Assembly: GCF_947501425.1 (NCBI RefSeq)
Contig: NZ_CANMVN010000003.1
Span: 248,001-312,000, forward strand
DNA from: an uncultured Psychroserpens sp.
GTDB lineage: Bacteria; Bacteroidota; Bacteroidia; Flavobacteriales; Flavobacteriaceae
DNA: 64,000 nt
Direction: 5' to 3'
The notes below the pieces were generated by a model. It saw only the letters and a program-made list of their open reading frames with translations. It made no database searches and was not told the origin of the DNA. A program made the translations under genes and the position numbers. Positions 46,762 through 56,206 of the stretch are shown here, piece by piece (the stretch's first letter is position 1; each line of letters starts with the position of its first letter).

Positions 46762-48201
46762 ATGAAACTATATTTAGTTACATGTTTAATTACTTCCCTT
46801 TTTTTAGGTTGTAATTCTAATTCTGAAAAAGGAGATCATGCCTATTTTGGAGGAGAAATTATAAACCCTAATAACAACTATATCACACTTTACAGTAACG
46901 AAACTGATCGTGACACCATTTACTTAGATAATAACAATAGGTTCATACACAAAATTAAAAACCTCAAAAGTGGTTTGTATTCATTTACTCATGGAGGCGA
47001 ATATCAAACGTTTTTGGTTGAACCAAATGACAGTTTATTGTTTAGACTTAATACAAACGATTTTGATGAATCTTTGGTTTATACAGGGACAGGCTCTAAG
47101 AAAAACAATTATTTAATTAAAGCGTTTTTAAATAACGAAATTGAAAGCAAGACATTATCTAAGCAAAAGTACCTTGAACCTGAAGCTTATGATAAACGTA
47201 TCAATAAACTGAAATCTCAGCGTCTTGAAAATCTTGAACGTTTTATAGCTACTCACGAAACCTCAGAATTGTTTAAGAAAATAGCTGAATCTGGAATCAA
47301 CTATAATTACTATGCCTATAAGGAAATGTATCCTTTTGGTTACTTCGGAAATAATAAACTTATTCATTTTAAAGACTTGCCTGAAGGGTTTTATGATTAC
47401 AGATCTGATGTAGACTTCAACGATGAAAGCTTAAGTGCCATGTATTCATATAACAGATTTTTACTCTGGCACTTTCAAAATATAGCGCTTCAAAAATATT
47501 ATAGTGATGGAACTCATCAAGTTTTCGACAGGCATGCTTTAACTTATAATCTTGACAAATTGAAGATGATTGACAGCATTGTTCAGAACAAAACAATCAA
47601 GAACTATGTCCTCATGCACACAACCAGGGAGTTTATCTTTAATAGTGATAATGCTGCTAAATCAAAAAGCATGTTAGACGCTTATCTAGAGTTAAGCACT
47701 GATGAAGACAAGAAAGACTACCTTACCAATTTAGTAGACGCCACAATCAATCTATATCCAGGAAATAAAATTCCGGAAATTGATATTGTTGATTTCAATA
47801 ACGAAGAACTCAACCTTCATTCGGTTATTAAACAACCAACAGTAATCTACTGCTGGTCTTCAAATTTCAAAATGAGCTACAGAAATAATCATTACATGAT
47901 GAAAAAACTGAAAGTTCAATATCCAGACATGAAATTTATTGCGATTAATATTAATGATATGGATTCTAGTTCTTGGAAAAAGACATTGAATTTGCTCAAA
48001 TACCCTACCGAAAATGAATACATATTCAAGAATCCTAATGAGGCCGTAAAGACTTTTGCTATTGCGTATTCTCAAAAGGTTCTTATTGTAGATAGTAATC
48101 GAAATATAATAAAGTCTAATGCAGACTTATTTAGCGATAATATTAAAGAACATATTGAAGTTGCTTTAGCTTCAAACAAAAAAAAGCTCCTGAACCAATA
48201 A
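46762..48201 (+). CDS. TlpA-like thioredoxin-fold lipoprotein
   Basis: I prefer the ATG at 46762 over the TTG at 46750, giving 479 residues. A TATTTTTG element at 46719 supports a start about 30 bases upstream of this ATG. The signal ends in the lipobox LFLGC (Cys about 17). Residues ~20-130 are beta-rich. A helical middle leads to a thioredoxin-like C-terminal domain (TVIYCWSSNFKMSYRNN ... FIAININD), where only one Cys remains and the second is Ser-Asn. It therefore looks redox-inactive or partner-binding. A surface-associated role is inferred. Confidence 0.8.
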   Translation: MKLYLVTCLITSLFLGCNSNSEKGDHAYFGGEIINPNNNYITLYSNETDRDTIYLDNNNRFIHKIKNLKSGLYSFTHGGEYQTFLVEPNDSLLFRLNTNDFDESLVYTGTGSKKNNYLIKAFLNNEIESKTLSKQKYLEPEAYDKRINKLKSQRLENLERFIATHETSELFKKIAESGINYNYYAYKEMYPFGYFGNNKLIHFKDLPEGFYDYRSDVDFNDESLSAMYSYNRFLLWHFQNIALQKYYSDGTHQVFDRHALTYNLDKLKMIDSIVQNKTIKNYVLMHTTREFIFNSDNAAKSKSMLDAYLELSTDEDKKDYLTNLVDATINLYPGNKIPEIDIVDFNNEELNLHSVIKQPTVIYCWSSNFKMSYRNNHYMMKKLKVQYPDMKFIAININDMDSSSWKKTLNLLKYPTENEYIFKNPNEAVKTFAIAYSQKVLIVDSNRNIIKSNADLFSDNIKEHIEVALASNKKKLLNQ

Positions 48202-48222
48202 TTCAAGAGCCTCTTTTTCTTT
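48185..48222 (+). terminator. Intrinsic terminator
   Basis: GCTCCTGAA pairs with TTCAAGAGCC (near-perfect) around a CCAATAA loop. It is followed by a long T-rich run and flanked by A-rich sequence before the convergent transaldolase-like gene. Confidence 0.75.
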
Positions 48223-48238
48223 TTTTTCTGAAATGTGA

Positions 48239-48892
48239 TTAGTTGCCTTTCTTGTAATCTGCAAGAAACTTCTCTAAGCCTATATCTGTTAACGGATGTT
48301 TCAACAATCCTACAATTGAACTCAAAGGTCCAGTCATAACATCTGCTCCTAGTTTTGCACAGTCAATAACATGCATCGTATGACGAACAGACGCTGCTAA
48401 TATTTCAGTATCAAAACCATAGTTATCATAAATCATTCTAATTTCTGCAATGAGATTCAATCCATCTGTAGAAATATCATCTAAACGCCCAATAAAAGGA
48501 GATACGTAAGTGGCTCCAGCTTTAGCTGCTAATAAGGCCTGACCTGGAGAAAAAACCAATGTTACATTTGTCTTAATACCTTTATCTGAAAAGTACTTAC
48601 ATGCCTTTACGCCATCCTTGATCATTGGCAATTTAATTACAATCTGATCATGTAAATCTGCAAGCGCTTCCCCTTCTCTGACCATACCCTCAAAATCGGT
48701 TGAGATGACTTCTGCAGACACATCACCATCAACAATATTGCAAATGTTAACATAATGCTTCATAATATTGTCATGACCTGTAATGCCTTCTTTAGCCATT
48801 AAAGATGGATTGGTAGTAACACCATCTAAAATACCAAGATCTTGAGCTTCTTTGATCTGATCTAAGTTAGCTGTATCAATAAAAAATTTCAT
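48239..48892 (-). CDS. Transaldolase / fructose-6-phosphate aldolase family (TalC-like)
   Basis: The protein has 217 residues, the size of the short TalC/FSA group rather than the ~320-residue transaldolases. The Schiff-base Lys is about 87 in [29 protein letters not shown] and [11 protein letters not shown] are the conserved C-terminal strand segments. The start [13 protein letters not shown] and [11 protein letters not shown] are classic. It either transfers dihydroxyacetone units in the pentose phosphate pathway or acts as an aldolase. A transaldolase role is favoured for Bacteroidota. Confidence 0.92.
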   Translation of the reverse strand: MKFFIDTANLDQIKEAQDLGILDGVTTNPSLMAKEGITGHDNIMKHYVNICNIVDGDVSAEVISTDFEGMVREGEALADLHDQIVIKLPMIKDGVKACKYFSDKGIKTNVTLVFSPGQALLAAKAGATYVSPFIGRLDDISTDGLNLIAEIRMIYDNYGFDTEILAASVRHTMHVIDCAKLGADVMTGPLSSIVGLLKHPLTDIGLEKFLADYKKGN

Positions 48893-48995
48893 GTGTAGTT
48901 ATATTATAGTTGTGTTTTAAATTATGAGCACGAATTTACAATTTTATCACACCTTCCGAAGAACATATTATCAAATGATATTAACAATGAAATAT

Positions 48996-49427
48996 CTAAA
49001 GGTAATTAACGCTAATTGTGTACTCCTTAGAAGTAGAAGTTGTGCACATATCGTCGTCATATGCTCCTGAGTAATCATTAGGTTCTACCTCTAAAAAGAG
49101 CTAAAAATGATAGCTTCCAGCTCGCTGTGCAACACCTTCAAAAATAATTGTTCTATAATCTACAGACATCGTTATACCATCTGGAAGTTGACCTTCTAAC
49201 TCAAAGAAATAGTCATACTCATCATCATTAGAGGCGTTTCTAATCTCTGCTTCTAATTCTTGATAATAATAATCACCATAAATGGCATTATTGAAATAAA
49301 CTTCAGGTAATTCTGGTGATTTACTGTTGATTAGACAATCTAGAACATCTTCACAACTTATGAATGTCATTACACTCAAAGAAAACAACAGAGTTTTAAG
49401 CTGTTTTGTGTTACACGATGGTATCAT
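48996..49427 (-). pseudogene. Lipoprotein paralogue interrupted by an in-frame TAG
   Basis: The uninterrupted part is 108 residues (49101-49427), with a lipoprotein-like leader ending in FISC (Cys near residue 25). It then has the pattern YYYQELEAEI, LEGQLPDGITM and YRTIIFEGVAQRAGSYHF. The TAG is at 49101-49103. Reading on in the same frame gives 34 further codons (LFLEVEPNDYSGAYDDDM, then CTTSTSKEYTISVNYL) to a stop at 48996. This matches the tail of the intact paralogue just upstream, where the TAG position aligns with Thr. A recent nonsense mutation is the simplest view. The truncated protein could still be made. Confidence 0.78.
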
Positions 49428-49429
49428 TT

Positions 49430-49849
49430 TTAATCGCCTATGATAATCGTGTATTCTTTAGATGTAGATTCAGAGCACAACGGATCATCATAAGCATCTG
49501 TTTCAAAATCATAATTGATTGGAGGGTCAACGTACAAATAGACTGTAAACTTAAAAGTTCCTGTTTCCATTGGTGTTCCTTCAAAAGACACCGTTCTATA
49601 ATTTTGAATCATCACTAAACCATCTGGAAGCCCATTATCAACCTCAAATTCGTAACCATAATCATTATCACGCGGCTCGTTCTTAATTTCAGCATCAAAT
49701 TCTTCGTAGTAATAAACACCAATAGTTCCTACTCCAAATGATTTATTTGGGAGCTCTGGTCTACGATTTACAATACAATCAAAGAAGTCTTCACAAGATG
49801 TGAATGAAAATAGGCTTAGAACTAATAGTAGAGGTAATAGTCGTTTCAT
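49430..49849 (-). CDS. Small lipoprotein with a He_PIG-like (Ig-like) segment
   Basis: The protein has 139 residues. A signal (about 1-19) ends in FTSC, a likely lipid-modified Cys. The mature part has DCIVNRRPELP, FDAEIKNEP and LPDGLVMIQNYRTVSFEGTPMETGTFKFTVYL. The latter fits the putative Ig (He_PIG) pattern of LPxGL...G.P...G.F.FTV. Two conserved Cys (in FFDCIV and DPLCSE) may form a disulfide. It is 2 bases from the paralogue at 49427 and forms an operon with it. Function is unknown. Confidence 0.78.
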   Translation of the reverse strand: MKRLLPLLLVLSLFSFTSCEDFFDCIVNRRPELPNKSFGVGTIGVYYYEEFDAEIKNEPRDNDYGYEFEVDNGLPDGLVMIQNYRTVSFEGTPMETGTFKFTVYLYVDPPINYDFETDAYDDPLCSESTSKEYTIIIGD

Positions 49850-49896
49850 TATGATAGATTATTTTGGAAAAATATTCCTCAAAAAACATACCGAAA

Positions 49897-50700
49897 TTAT
49901 AATTTGTAATGATTCAGTAATAATTTTTCATAAACCTTATCAGGAAGGATACGCTTTAAAACAATGGAGAACTTTTGCATAAAAGCTCCTACTTTGTAAT
50001 GAATTTTAGGATTAGAAGTATTAATGATCTTGTAGATCATGTTAGACACTAGTATAGGATCATCACCACTATCGACATCTTCATCTATAGCTTTTAGCAC
50101 TTTTCCATAGGTTTGCTCATATGGAGATTCGTTTCTAACTGGAGCATGATAACGCCCAGCAGCAATATTAGTGGCAAAATCACCTGGAGCAACATTAGTC
50201 ATATGAATATTGAAATCTTTTATTTCCATTCTAAAAGCTTCAGTAATCAATTCTAAAGCTCCTTTACTAGCACTGTAAATACCTCGATATGGCAATCCCA
50301 TATATCCAGCAATAGAAGTAATATTTATAATCAATCCAGAGCTTTGCTTGCGCATTTGAGGCAGTACAGCTTTTATAACATTAATAGGTCCAAATAGATT
50401 GGTGTCAAAATTTCGTTTAATCTCTTCGTTAGGAATTTCTTCAATAGGCCCTGTAATACCTGCACCAGCATTGTTAATGAGTACATCCAAACATCCACAC
50501 TCAGCAACTACTGTAGTAATTGCTTTTGAAATAGACTCCATATTTGTAACATCTAATGCAACCAATTTTATTTTAGAATCAGGATAACGCTCAGGAGACC
50601 TACTGGTTCCGTAAACGGTATATCCTTTTTGAGATAAAAACTCTCCGACAGACTTTCCAATTCCCGAAGATCCTCCTGTAATTAAAACAACTTTAGACAT
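49897..50700 (-). CDS. Short-chain dehydrogenase/reductase
   Basis: The ATG at 50700 (MSKVVLITGG) is preferred over one nine codons earlier, giving 267 residues. The Rossmann motif TGGSSGIGKS is at about 8-17, NNAGAGI near 84, and the catalytic Ser-Tyr-Lys triad is in NITSIAG and YSASKGALEL. The C-terminal ~70 residues (MIYKIINTSNPKIHYKVG ... IVLKRILPDKVYEKLLL) resemble the SDR group acting on lipids or quinones. The substrate is unknown. The gene is not in an obvious operon. Confidence 0.92.
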   Translation of the reverse strand: MSKVVLITGGSSGIGKSVGEFLSQKGYTVYGTSRSPERYPDSKIKLVALDVTNMESISKAITTVVAECGCLDVLINNAGAGITGPIEEIPNEEIKRNFDTNLFGPINVIKAVLPQMRKQSSGLIINITSIAGYMGLPYRGIYSASKGALELITEAFRMEIKDFNIHMTNVAPGDFATNIAAGRYHAPVRNESPYEQTYGKVLKAIDEDVDSGDDPILVSNMIYKIINTSNPKIHYKVGAFMQKFSIVLKRILPDKVYEKLLLNHYKL

Positions 50701-50761
50701 AGAATAACTTGGCTGATTTGATTTCAAAAGTACAATATATATAGGAAAGTATTGGGTACAA

Positions 50762-50861
50762 AAAAAGGCAAGCTACCTACATCACACCGCTACGACCGCG
50801 TACCTTTGCTTCGTTCCCGACCTGGAGGATTAAGCAGGAGCTGGTTGTGTAGGACTTGCCC
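50762..50861 (-). ncRNA. ffs: Signal recognition particle RNA (small bacterial type)
   Basis: Read on the minus strand, the ~100-base RNA begins GGGCAAGTCCTACAC and ends GTAGGTAGCTTGCC followed by a T-run, so both ends pair as a long stem. The apical part contains CAGGTCGGGAACGAAGCA, the GGAA-type tetraloop and asymmetric internal loop of SRP domain IV, where Ffh binds. The RNA guides signal-peptide-bearing ribosomes to the membrane. A perfect TATCTTTG promoter element lies immediately upstream. Confidence 0.94.
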
Positions 50862-50866
50862 GGCTG

Positions 50867-50896
50867 CAAAGATACAATCTTTTAATACTTTTCCAA
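50867..50896 (-). promoter_or_regulatory. Promoter of the SRP RNA gene
   Basis: On the minus strand TTGG and TATCTTTG are separated by 18 bases, matching the Bacteroidota -33/-7 consensus. The predicted start is the G run at about 50861, which agrees with the 5' end of the RNA stem. Confidence 0.88.
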
Positions 50897-50949
50897 TCAT
50901 TTTTTAAACTGAATTTTATTAAATAACTTGCAACAAAATCAAATCAAAA

Positions 50950-51981
50950 ATGCACTCAATTAAAGCTTTCATAATCACCACCTTAAGTCTTGTCTTGATT
51001 TCATGTGGCAATACGCAGCCACAAAAATCTGGCTTAACAATTTCTACTAATTTCGAAAAAAATATAGTTAGCATTGGAGATGATGTAGAATTGACCCTAA
51101 ATAACCCTAAAGATTTGGTGATTTCTGGAGTAGACTATAAATTTAATGGAGAACCTGTAGAGGGACGTTTTAAAATAGACGATGAGAAGCTAGGTGTTCA
51201 TATTATAACAGCAAAGGTTCAATATGATAATACATTTGAAGATATCACAACTAAAATCACAATATTAAATAATAAACAGCCAAAAGTTTATGGTTACAAA
51301 ATCATAAATGAATATCCGCATGATATTACGTCATATACACAAGGTTTAGAATTTCATGATGGAGTTCTCTACGAGAGTACTGGTCAGTATGGCGAGTCTA
51401 AATTGCGAAAGGTAGATTATAAAACTGGTGAAATTTTAAACAATATAAATCTTGCAAACCAATATTTTGCTGAAGGACTAACTATTTTAAATGATAACAT
51501 CTACCAATTGACTTGGCAGGAAAATATAGGCTTTATTTATGACCTCAATTCTTTTGAAAAGAAAAGTAGTTTTAAATATGGAAAAAGCAAAGAAGGCTGG
51601 GGAATTTGTAATGACGGTAAAACAATATACAAATCTGATGGAACTGAACAAATATGGCTGCTTAACCCAGAAACTTTAGTTGAGGAAGACAAACTTCAAG
51701 CTTACACTAATAAAGGCAAAATTGTTGAGTTAAATGAACTTGAATGGGTAAACGGAAAAATATATGCCAATCGTTATCAAAAAAATGGTGTGGCTATTAT
51801 CAACCCAAAAAATGGTGCTATAGAAGGTGTGATAGACTTTTCGCCTCTACGTAAATTAGTAACTCAACACAATGGTCTTGATGTGCTCAATGGTATTGCT
51901 TATAACCCAGAAACCAATACCTTATTTGTAACCGGAAAACGTTGGGACAAATTATTTGAGGTTGAAATTTTAGAAAAATAA
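50950..51981 (+). CDS. Glutaminyl-peptide cyclotransferase-like lipoprotein
   Basis: The protein has 343 residues. A signal ends in the lipobox LISCG (Cys about 19). Residues ~25-110 form a beta domain with an Ig-like or Big-like look. The C-terminal ~240 residues are the glutamine cyclotransferase five-bladed beta-propeller. Typical segments are YPHDITSYTQGLEFHDGVLYESTGQYGES, then FAEGLTI, GWGICNDGKTIYKSDGT, ELEWVNGKIYANRY and LNGIAYNPETNTLFVTGKRW. It would convert N-terminal Gln to pyroglutamate on exported proteins. Activity is inferred from the family. Confidence 0.9.
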   Translation: MHSIKAFIITTLSLVLISCGNTQPQKSGLTISTNFEKNIVSIGDDVELTLNNPKDLVISGVDYKFNGEPVEGRFKIDDEKLGVHIITAKVQYDNTFEDITTKITILNNKQPKVYGYKIINEYPHDITSYTQGLEFHDGVLYESTGQYGESKLRKVDYKTGEILNNINLANQYFAEGLTILNDNIYQLTWQENIGFIYDLNSFEKKSSFKYGKSKEGWGICNDGKTIYKSDGTEQIWLLNPETLVEEDKLQAYTNKGKIVELNELEWVNGKIYANRYQKNGVAIINPKNGAIEGVIDFSPLRKLVTQHNGLDVLNGIAYNPETNTLFVTGKRWDKLFEVEILEK

Positions 51982-52053
51982 TTTCCCTCACTCAAACCAC
52001 TAGTTCACTCATTCTTACTTTTATTATTTGCGCTCCTTTTAGTTCTTTGGACT

Positions 52054-53196
52054 ATGAGAACAGCATTAAAAATCAAGATTCCAGAGCCATGTCATGAAGA
52101 CTGGAATACAATGACACCAAACCAAAAAGGTCGGCATTGTGCCTCATGCCAAAAGACAGTTCATGATTTTACTTCAAAAACTGACGAATCTATTGTTAAA
52201 GCATTGCAATCTGGTGGCAATCTTTGTGGTCGGTTCAAATCTACACAGCTCAATCGAGAATTGGTATTAAGTCGAAAAGAGAAAAACAACTATTTATCAT
52301 TTGTAGCCTCTACCCTTTTTGCTTTTTTAAGTATTGGAACACAAGACGCTGAAGCTCAAGGCGAACCAAAAAGACTTAGGGTAGAATCTTCGAAGCAAAA
52401 CATGGTAAGAGGAAAAATTGCTAAATCACTCTTTAAACAAAAGGAAATTACTGGTATTGTAACAAAATCTAGTGATGGACTTCCATTACAAAGTACAGCA
52501 GTATCAGTCAAATCATCTAAAGACTCCAAACTTATTATTGTTAAAACCGATGCAAACGGTATTTATAAAATTAAAGCCAATGTTGGAGACACACTGATAT
52601 TTTCCTATGTGGACCATATCATTGAGGAGCGTGTCATCTCAGATAAAAGTGTAATCAATGTCAGTTTAACTAAAGCTGATGAATCACCAAATTTTATGGT
52701 TTCTGGTAAAGTATTTACTTTAGACGATGGCTTACCATTACCAGGTGCGAGCGTCATTGTAAAAGGTACCACAAGAGGCTGTCAAACGGATTTTGACGGA
52801 CTGTATAAGATTGAAGTTAAACCTGGCGAAACCTTGGTGTTTTCTTATGTTGGCATGACAGATACAGAGAGAGTCATTGGTGTTAATGACAAAATTAATA
52901 TTGCTATGGAATTTGATGGCACACTAGGTGAAGTTGGTATGATTGTAGCAGGATATGTAGTAAGTTATGACTATGCTCCTTACTCATCAAAAGAATATGT
53001 TTCAAACCCTTATTACAATAAAGAAGGTTATGAAGATTATAAAGCAGAGCAACAACAACGAACCAAAAACTATTTTAAATTCTATAAAAGAAAACGAAAA
53101 GAACATCGAGAAAAGATTAAAAATGGTGAGATTGAGCGAACATCACTTGGGAAATTTCTATATAACATCGCTAATATTTTCAGAAAGAAGGAATAA
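52054..53196 (+). CDS. Carboxypeptidase-regulatory-like (CarboxypepD_reg) surface protein
   Basis: The protein has 380 residues. The N-terminal ~75 residues are a Cys/His module (PEPCHEDWNTMTPNQKGRHCASCQKTVHDF ... GGNLCGRF), known from Bacteroidota surface proteins. A hydrophobic helix follows (about 88-100). Two CarboxypepD_reg-like beta domains come next, near 128-205 and 215-290. Each has DGLPLxxxxVxVK and DxxGxYKIxxxxGDTLxFSYV. The C-terminal 60 residues are strongly basic. Such domains usually precede a TonB-dependent receptor barrel, but here no barrel follows. It may be an outer-surface or adaptor protein. Confidence 0.8.
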   Translation: MRTALKIKIPEPCHEDWNTMTPNQKGRHCASCQKTVHDFTSKTDESIVKALQSGGNLCGRFKSTQLNRELVLSRKEKNNYLSFVASTLFAFLSIGTQDAEAQGEPKRLRVESSKQNMVRGKIAKSLFKQKEITGIVTKSSDGLPLQSTAVSVKSSKDSKLIIVKTDANGIYKIKANVGDTLIFSYVDHIIEERVISDKSVINVSLTKADESPNFMVSGKVFTLDDGLPLPGASVIVKGTTRGCQTDFDGLYKIEVKPGETLVFSYVGMTDTERVIGVNDKINIAMEFDGTLGEVGMIVAGYVVSYDYAPYSSKEYVSNPYYNKEGYEDYKAEQQQRTKNYFKFYKRKRKEHREKIKNGEIERTSLGKFLYNIANIFRKKE

Positions 53197-53234
53197 ATGA
53201 TACTTTTAAGTTTCTATTTCAGAATCATACCACA

Positions 53235-53624
53235 ATGCAAATTCATGAACAAGAACTTATCGTTTCCGAAGCAGATCTAGACTCAAGACAGCATGTTAAC
53301 AACGTACACTATGTTCAATGGGTTCAGGATCTGGCTGAAGCACACTGGTTACTCAAATCTTCCGAAGATACACGTAAAAACTACTATTGGGTGATGATTA
53401 GTCATCATATCCAATACAAAGCTGAGGCTGTTCTAGGAGATACACTTTTACTAAAAACCTATGTCACCTCCTCCAAAGGTGTACGATCCACGAGGATAGT
53501 TGAAATTTATAATGCCACAACTCAAAAGCTGCTAACCACATCAGAAACCATTTGGTGTTTTATGTCGCATGAAACCAACAGACCTTATCGAATTCCAGAA
53601 ACAATCAATTCACTTTTTAGTTAA
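53235..53624 (+). CDS. Acyl-CoA thioesterase, hot-dog fold
   Basis: The protein has 129 residues. The hot-dog signature DLDSRQHVNNVHYVQWV is at about 15-31, with Asp and the HVNN turn placed as in 4-hydroxybenzoyl-CoA thioesterase-like enzymes. SHHIQYKAEAVLGDTL and VRSTRIVEIYNA complete the sheet. It hydrolyses acyl-CoA thioesters. Chain preference is unknown. It is a single gene between surface-protein genes. Confidence 0.9.
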   Translation: MQIHEQELIVSEADLDSRQHVNNVHYVQWVQDLAEAHWLLKSSEDTRKNYYWVMISHHIQYKAEAVLGDTLLLKTYVTSSKGVRSTRIVEIYNATTQKLLTTSETIWCFMSHETNRPYRIPETINSLFS

Positions 53625-53718
53625 AATATAATTAAAGTACTTGTTAAATTATCTTAAGAGTTGATACACTGTCGTGAGAATTATCTTAATTTGAGATAAC
53701 AACCATCAACCAAGACTT

Positions 53719-54450
53719 TTGAAATCACTTAAATTTTTTTTCTTTTTAATTGTTCCAATCTTCTCTAGTGCACAAACAGTAAAAGGAATTATATATGATG
53801 CAGAAACTACAATTAAGGGAGCCAAACTCATCAATACAACTCAAAATGTATTGAGTTATTCTGATGGTAAAGGACTGTTTAGCATACGTGCTAAGCGCAA
53901 TGACACACTAATCATTAGCTCATATTTCCATTATGAAAAAACCTACGTAATAAAGCAAAGTGATTTTGAGGAAGACATTGTTATCGAACTTAAAAAAATA
54001 ACGAATGAATTAGATGAAGTTGAAATTACAAAGGTTAATGAAAAAGAGTTTGACACTACTGCCTTTCAAAGTAACTTAAAAGTTCAAACCTTAGATTTTC
54101 AAAAGCCTTCTTTGGTCTACAGTGGTGAGAACCTTCAGCCCACTCTTGATGTGATTGGTTTGGTAAGAGCTATCGGTAAACTTTTCAAAAAGAAACAAGT
54201 TGAAATTAAAAAAATAGAGGTTGAAGATCTGCAGCGTGTATTTACTGAAAGCACTTTATTTACAACACCTTTTTTGCGCAACGAACTTCATATTTCAGAA
54301 ATCTATGAATTTCTCTTTTTTGAATATTGCAGTGCGCAACACTTGGACCTCTACCTTCTTGAAAAAGACAACGAATTTCTACTTCTGGATGAACTTTTAA
54401 TCCATAGTAAAGCCTTTAATAAACTTGTTGAAGACTATGAAAAAGATTAG
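53719..54450 (+). CDS. Secreted carboxypeptidase-regulatory-like protein with a TTG start
   Basis: The protein has 243 residues from the TTG at 53719. This start is supported because the signal peptide (MKSLKFFFFLIVPIFSSAQ) begins right there. Residues ~20-95 form one CarboxypepD_reg-like beta domain (TVKGIIYDAETTIKGAKL ... DGKGLFSIRAKRNDTLIIS). The C-terminal ~145 residues are charged and helical (FLRNELHISEIYEFLFFEYC, LLEKDNEFLLLDELLIHS). There is no T9SS sorting tail. A periplasmic or outer-membrane-associated role is inferred. Confidence 0.75.
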   Translation: MKSLKFFFFLIVPIFSSAQTVKGIIYDAETTIKGAKLINTTQNVLSYSDGKGLFSIRAKRNDTLIISSYFHYEKTYVIKQSDFEEDIVIELKKITNELDEVEITKVNEKEFDTTAFQSNLKVQTLDFQKPSLVYSGENLQPTLDVIGLVRAIGKLFKKKQVEIKKIEVEDLQRVFTESTLFTTPFLRNELHISEIYEFLFFEYCSAQHLDLYLLEKDNEFLLLDELLIHSKAFNKLVEDYEKD

Positions 54451-54566
54451 ATTCTCAATTATTTTTTTACGCTTCATACTAAAAGATGACTTCAAAAGTT
54501 ATACTTTTAGTGCCTAAAGGCATATTTAAATAGCCATTCATACGTTTAAGAGTTAGATATCAGCAA

Positions 54567-56132
54567 ATGAAACGAATATTATCCTTTCTTTTTACCATAT
54601 GTATATTAATGCTTTGGAGTTCTTGTCGTAAAGATTTCGACTTCTCGCCAAGCACTGGAAACTTAGAGTTTTCTAAAGACACCGTTTATCTGGATACCAT
54701 TTTTACCAATATTGGATCCAGTACTTATAATCTTAAAGTATATAACAGAACAGATGAAGATATTTCTATTCCAACAGTTCGCTTAGGTCAAGGGGAAGCG
54801 TCTAACTACAGATTAAATGTTGACGGACTTCCAGGAAAAGAATTTGAAAACGTAGAGTTATTAGCAAATGATAGTTTATTCATTTTTGTAGAGACTACTG
54901 CAGACATCCAAACGCTTTCTCTAAACAGTTTGGAATTTTTATATACTGATGCTATAGAATTTGATAGTGGTAACAATCTGCAAAAAGTAGAATTGGTAAC
55001 GCTTATCAAAGATGCTATATTTATCTATCCAGACAGAGACGAAACCACAGGAATTATAGAAACACTATCTTTTGATGTTGATGGCGACGGCACACCAGAC
55101 GACACTACAATTCAAGGTCGTTTTCTCGAAGATGATGAACTCACATTTACTAACGAAAAACCTTATGTAATTTACGGCTATGCAGCTGTAGATGAAGGTG
55201 ATATTCTTACTGTTGAAGCTGGAGCTCGAGTACATTTTCATGCCAATTCAGGCCTATTAGTAACTAATAATGCTTCCTTAAAAATAAATGGTGCGCTAAG
55301 TACAGATCAAGAGGCACTTGAAAATGAAGTGATTTTTGAAGGTGATCGATTAGAGCCTTTGTTTGAAGACCTTCCTGGACAATGGGGAACCATATGGTTG
55401 TTTAATGGTAGTGTTGATAATGATATCAACTATGCAACAATTAAAAACAGTACTGTTGGTATATTATGTGAGGGCAATCAAGATGCAGTAGATGATAAAT
55501 TAACCATCACAAACTCACAAATCTATAACTCTAGTAACTTCGGAATATTAGGTCGCGCTACATCTATTGCTGGTGAAAATGTAGTAATTAATAATTCTGG
55601 TCAGTCATCTTTTGCAGGAACGTTTGGCGGTAAGTATAATTTTACCCACTGTACCATCGCTAACTACTGGAATACAGGTTCCAGACAATTTCCATCGGTA
55701 TTGCTTAACAACTATGTCACTGATGAAAATGGTATGGATCAAGGTAATGATTTAGTTGAAGCAAATTTTAATAACTGTATCATCTTCGGAAATGATAATC
55801 CTGAAATCTTTTTAGATGAAATTTCAACCAGTAGTGGTTTCGATTTTGATTTTAAGTTTACCAATTGCCTGATTAGATTTAGTGATCCAAGTGGATTCTT
55901 TGGTGGTGATAATTTCAATATTAATAATCCTGATCTATACGACAACTGTATTTTTAATAACGATCCAGATTTTAAAGCACCTTTTGAAAACATGCTCATG
56001 ATTGGCGAAAATTCGGGAGCCAATGCAGAAGGTGATCCTGCATTTATTATTACTACTGATATTCTTGGCGTTAACAGAACAACACCACCTGACATAGGTG
56101 CCTATCAGCATGTGACTTTTGATGAGGATTAA
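54567..56132 (+). CDS. Surface lipoprotein with a right-handed beta-helix-like repeat region
   Basis: The protein has 521 residues. The signal ends in LWSSC (Cys about 20). An Ig-like N-terminal region follows (FSKDTVYLDTIFTNIGSSTYNLKVYN, about 33-60). The middle (about 205-400) has parallel-beta-helix spacing: VEAGARVHFHANSGLLV, LKINGAL, WGTIWLFNGSVDNDINYATIKN and NSQIYNSSNFGIL. The end (about 480-515) has PDIGAYQH, common in such helix proteins. It may bind or degrade polysaccharide, but no catalytic residues can be assigned. Confidence 0.75.
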   Translation: MKRILSFLFTICILMLWSSCRKDFDFSPSTGNLEFSKDTVYLDTIFTNIGSSTYNLKVYNRTDEDISIPTVRLGQGEASNYRLNVDGLPGKEFENVELLANDSLFIFVETTADIQTLSLNSLEFLYTDAIEFDSGNNLQKVELVTLIKDAIFIYPDRDETTGIIETLSFDVDGDGTPDDTTIQGRFLEDDELTFTNEKPYVIYGYAAVDEGDILTVEAGARVHFHANSGLLVTNNASLKINGALSTDQEALENEVIFEGDRLEPLFEDLPGQWGTIWLFNGSVDNDINYATIKNSTVGILCEGNQDAVDDKLTITNSQIYNSSNFGILGRATSIAGENVVINNSGQSSFAGTFGGKYNFTHCTIANYWNTGSRQFPSVLLNNYVTDENGMDQGNDLVEANFNNCIIFGNDNPEIFLDEISTSSGFDFDFKFTNCLIRFSDPSGFFGGDNFNINNPDLYDNCIFNNDPDFKAPFENMLMIGENSGANAEGDPAFIITTDILGVNRTTPPDIGAYQHVTFDED

Positions 56133-56206
56133 CTACTTGAATGTAATCTTTATGGAATAATTATTGATGCGTTTTAAAGTGGTATTTAACTTTAAAAACA
56201 CTAGTC

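Noticed and set aside
55739-56095. A 118-codon minus-strand frame
   Set aside because: It lies wholly within the beta-helix lipoprotein gene and is a codon-bias shadow.
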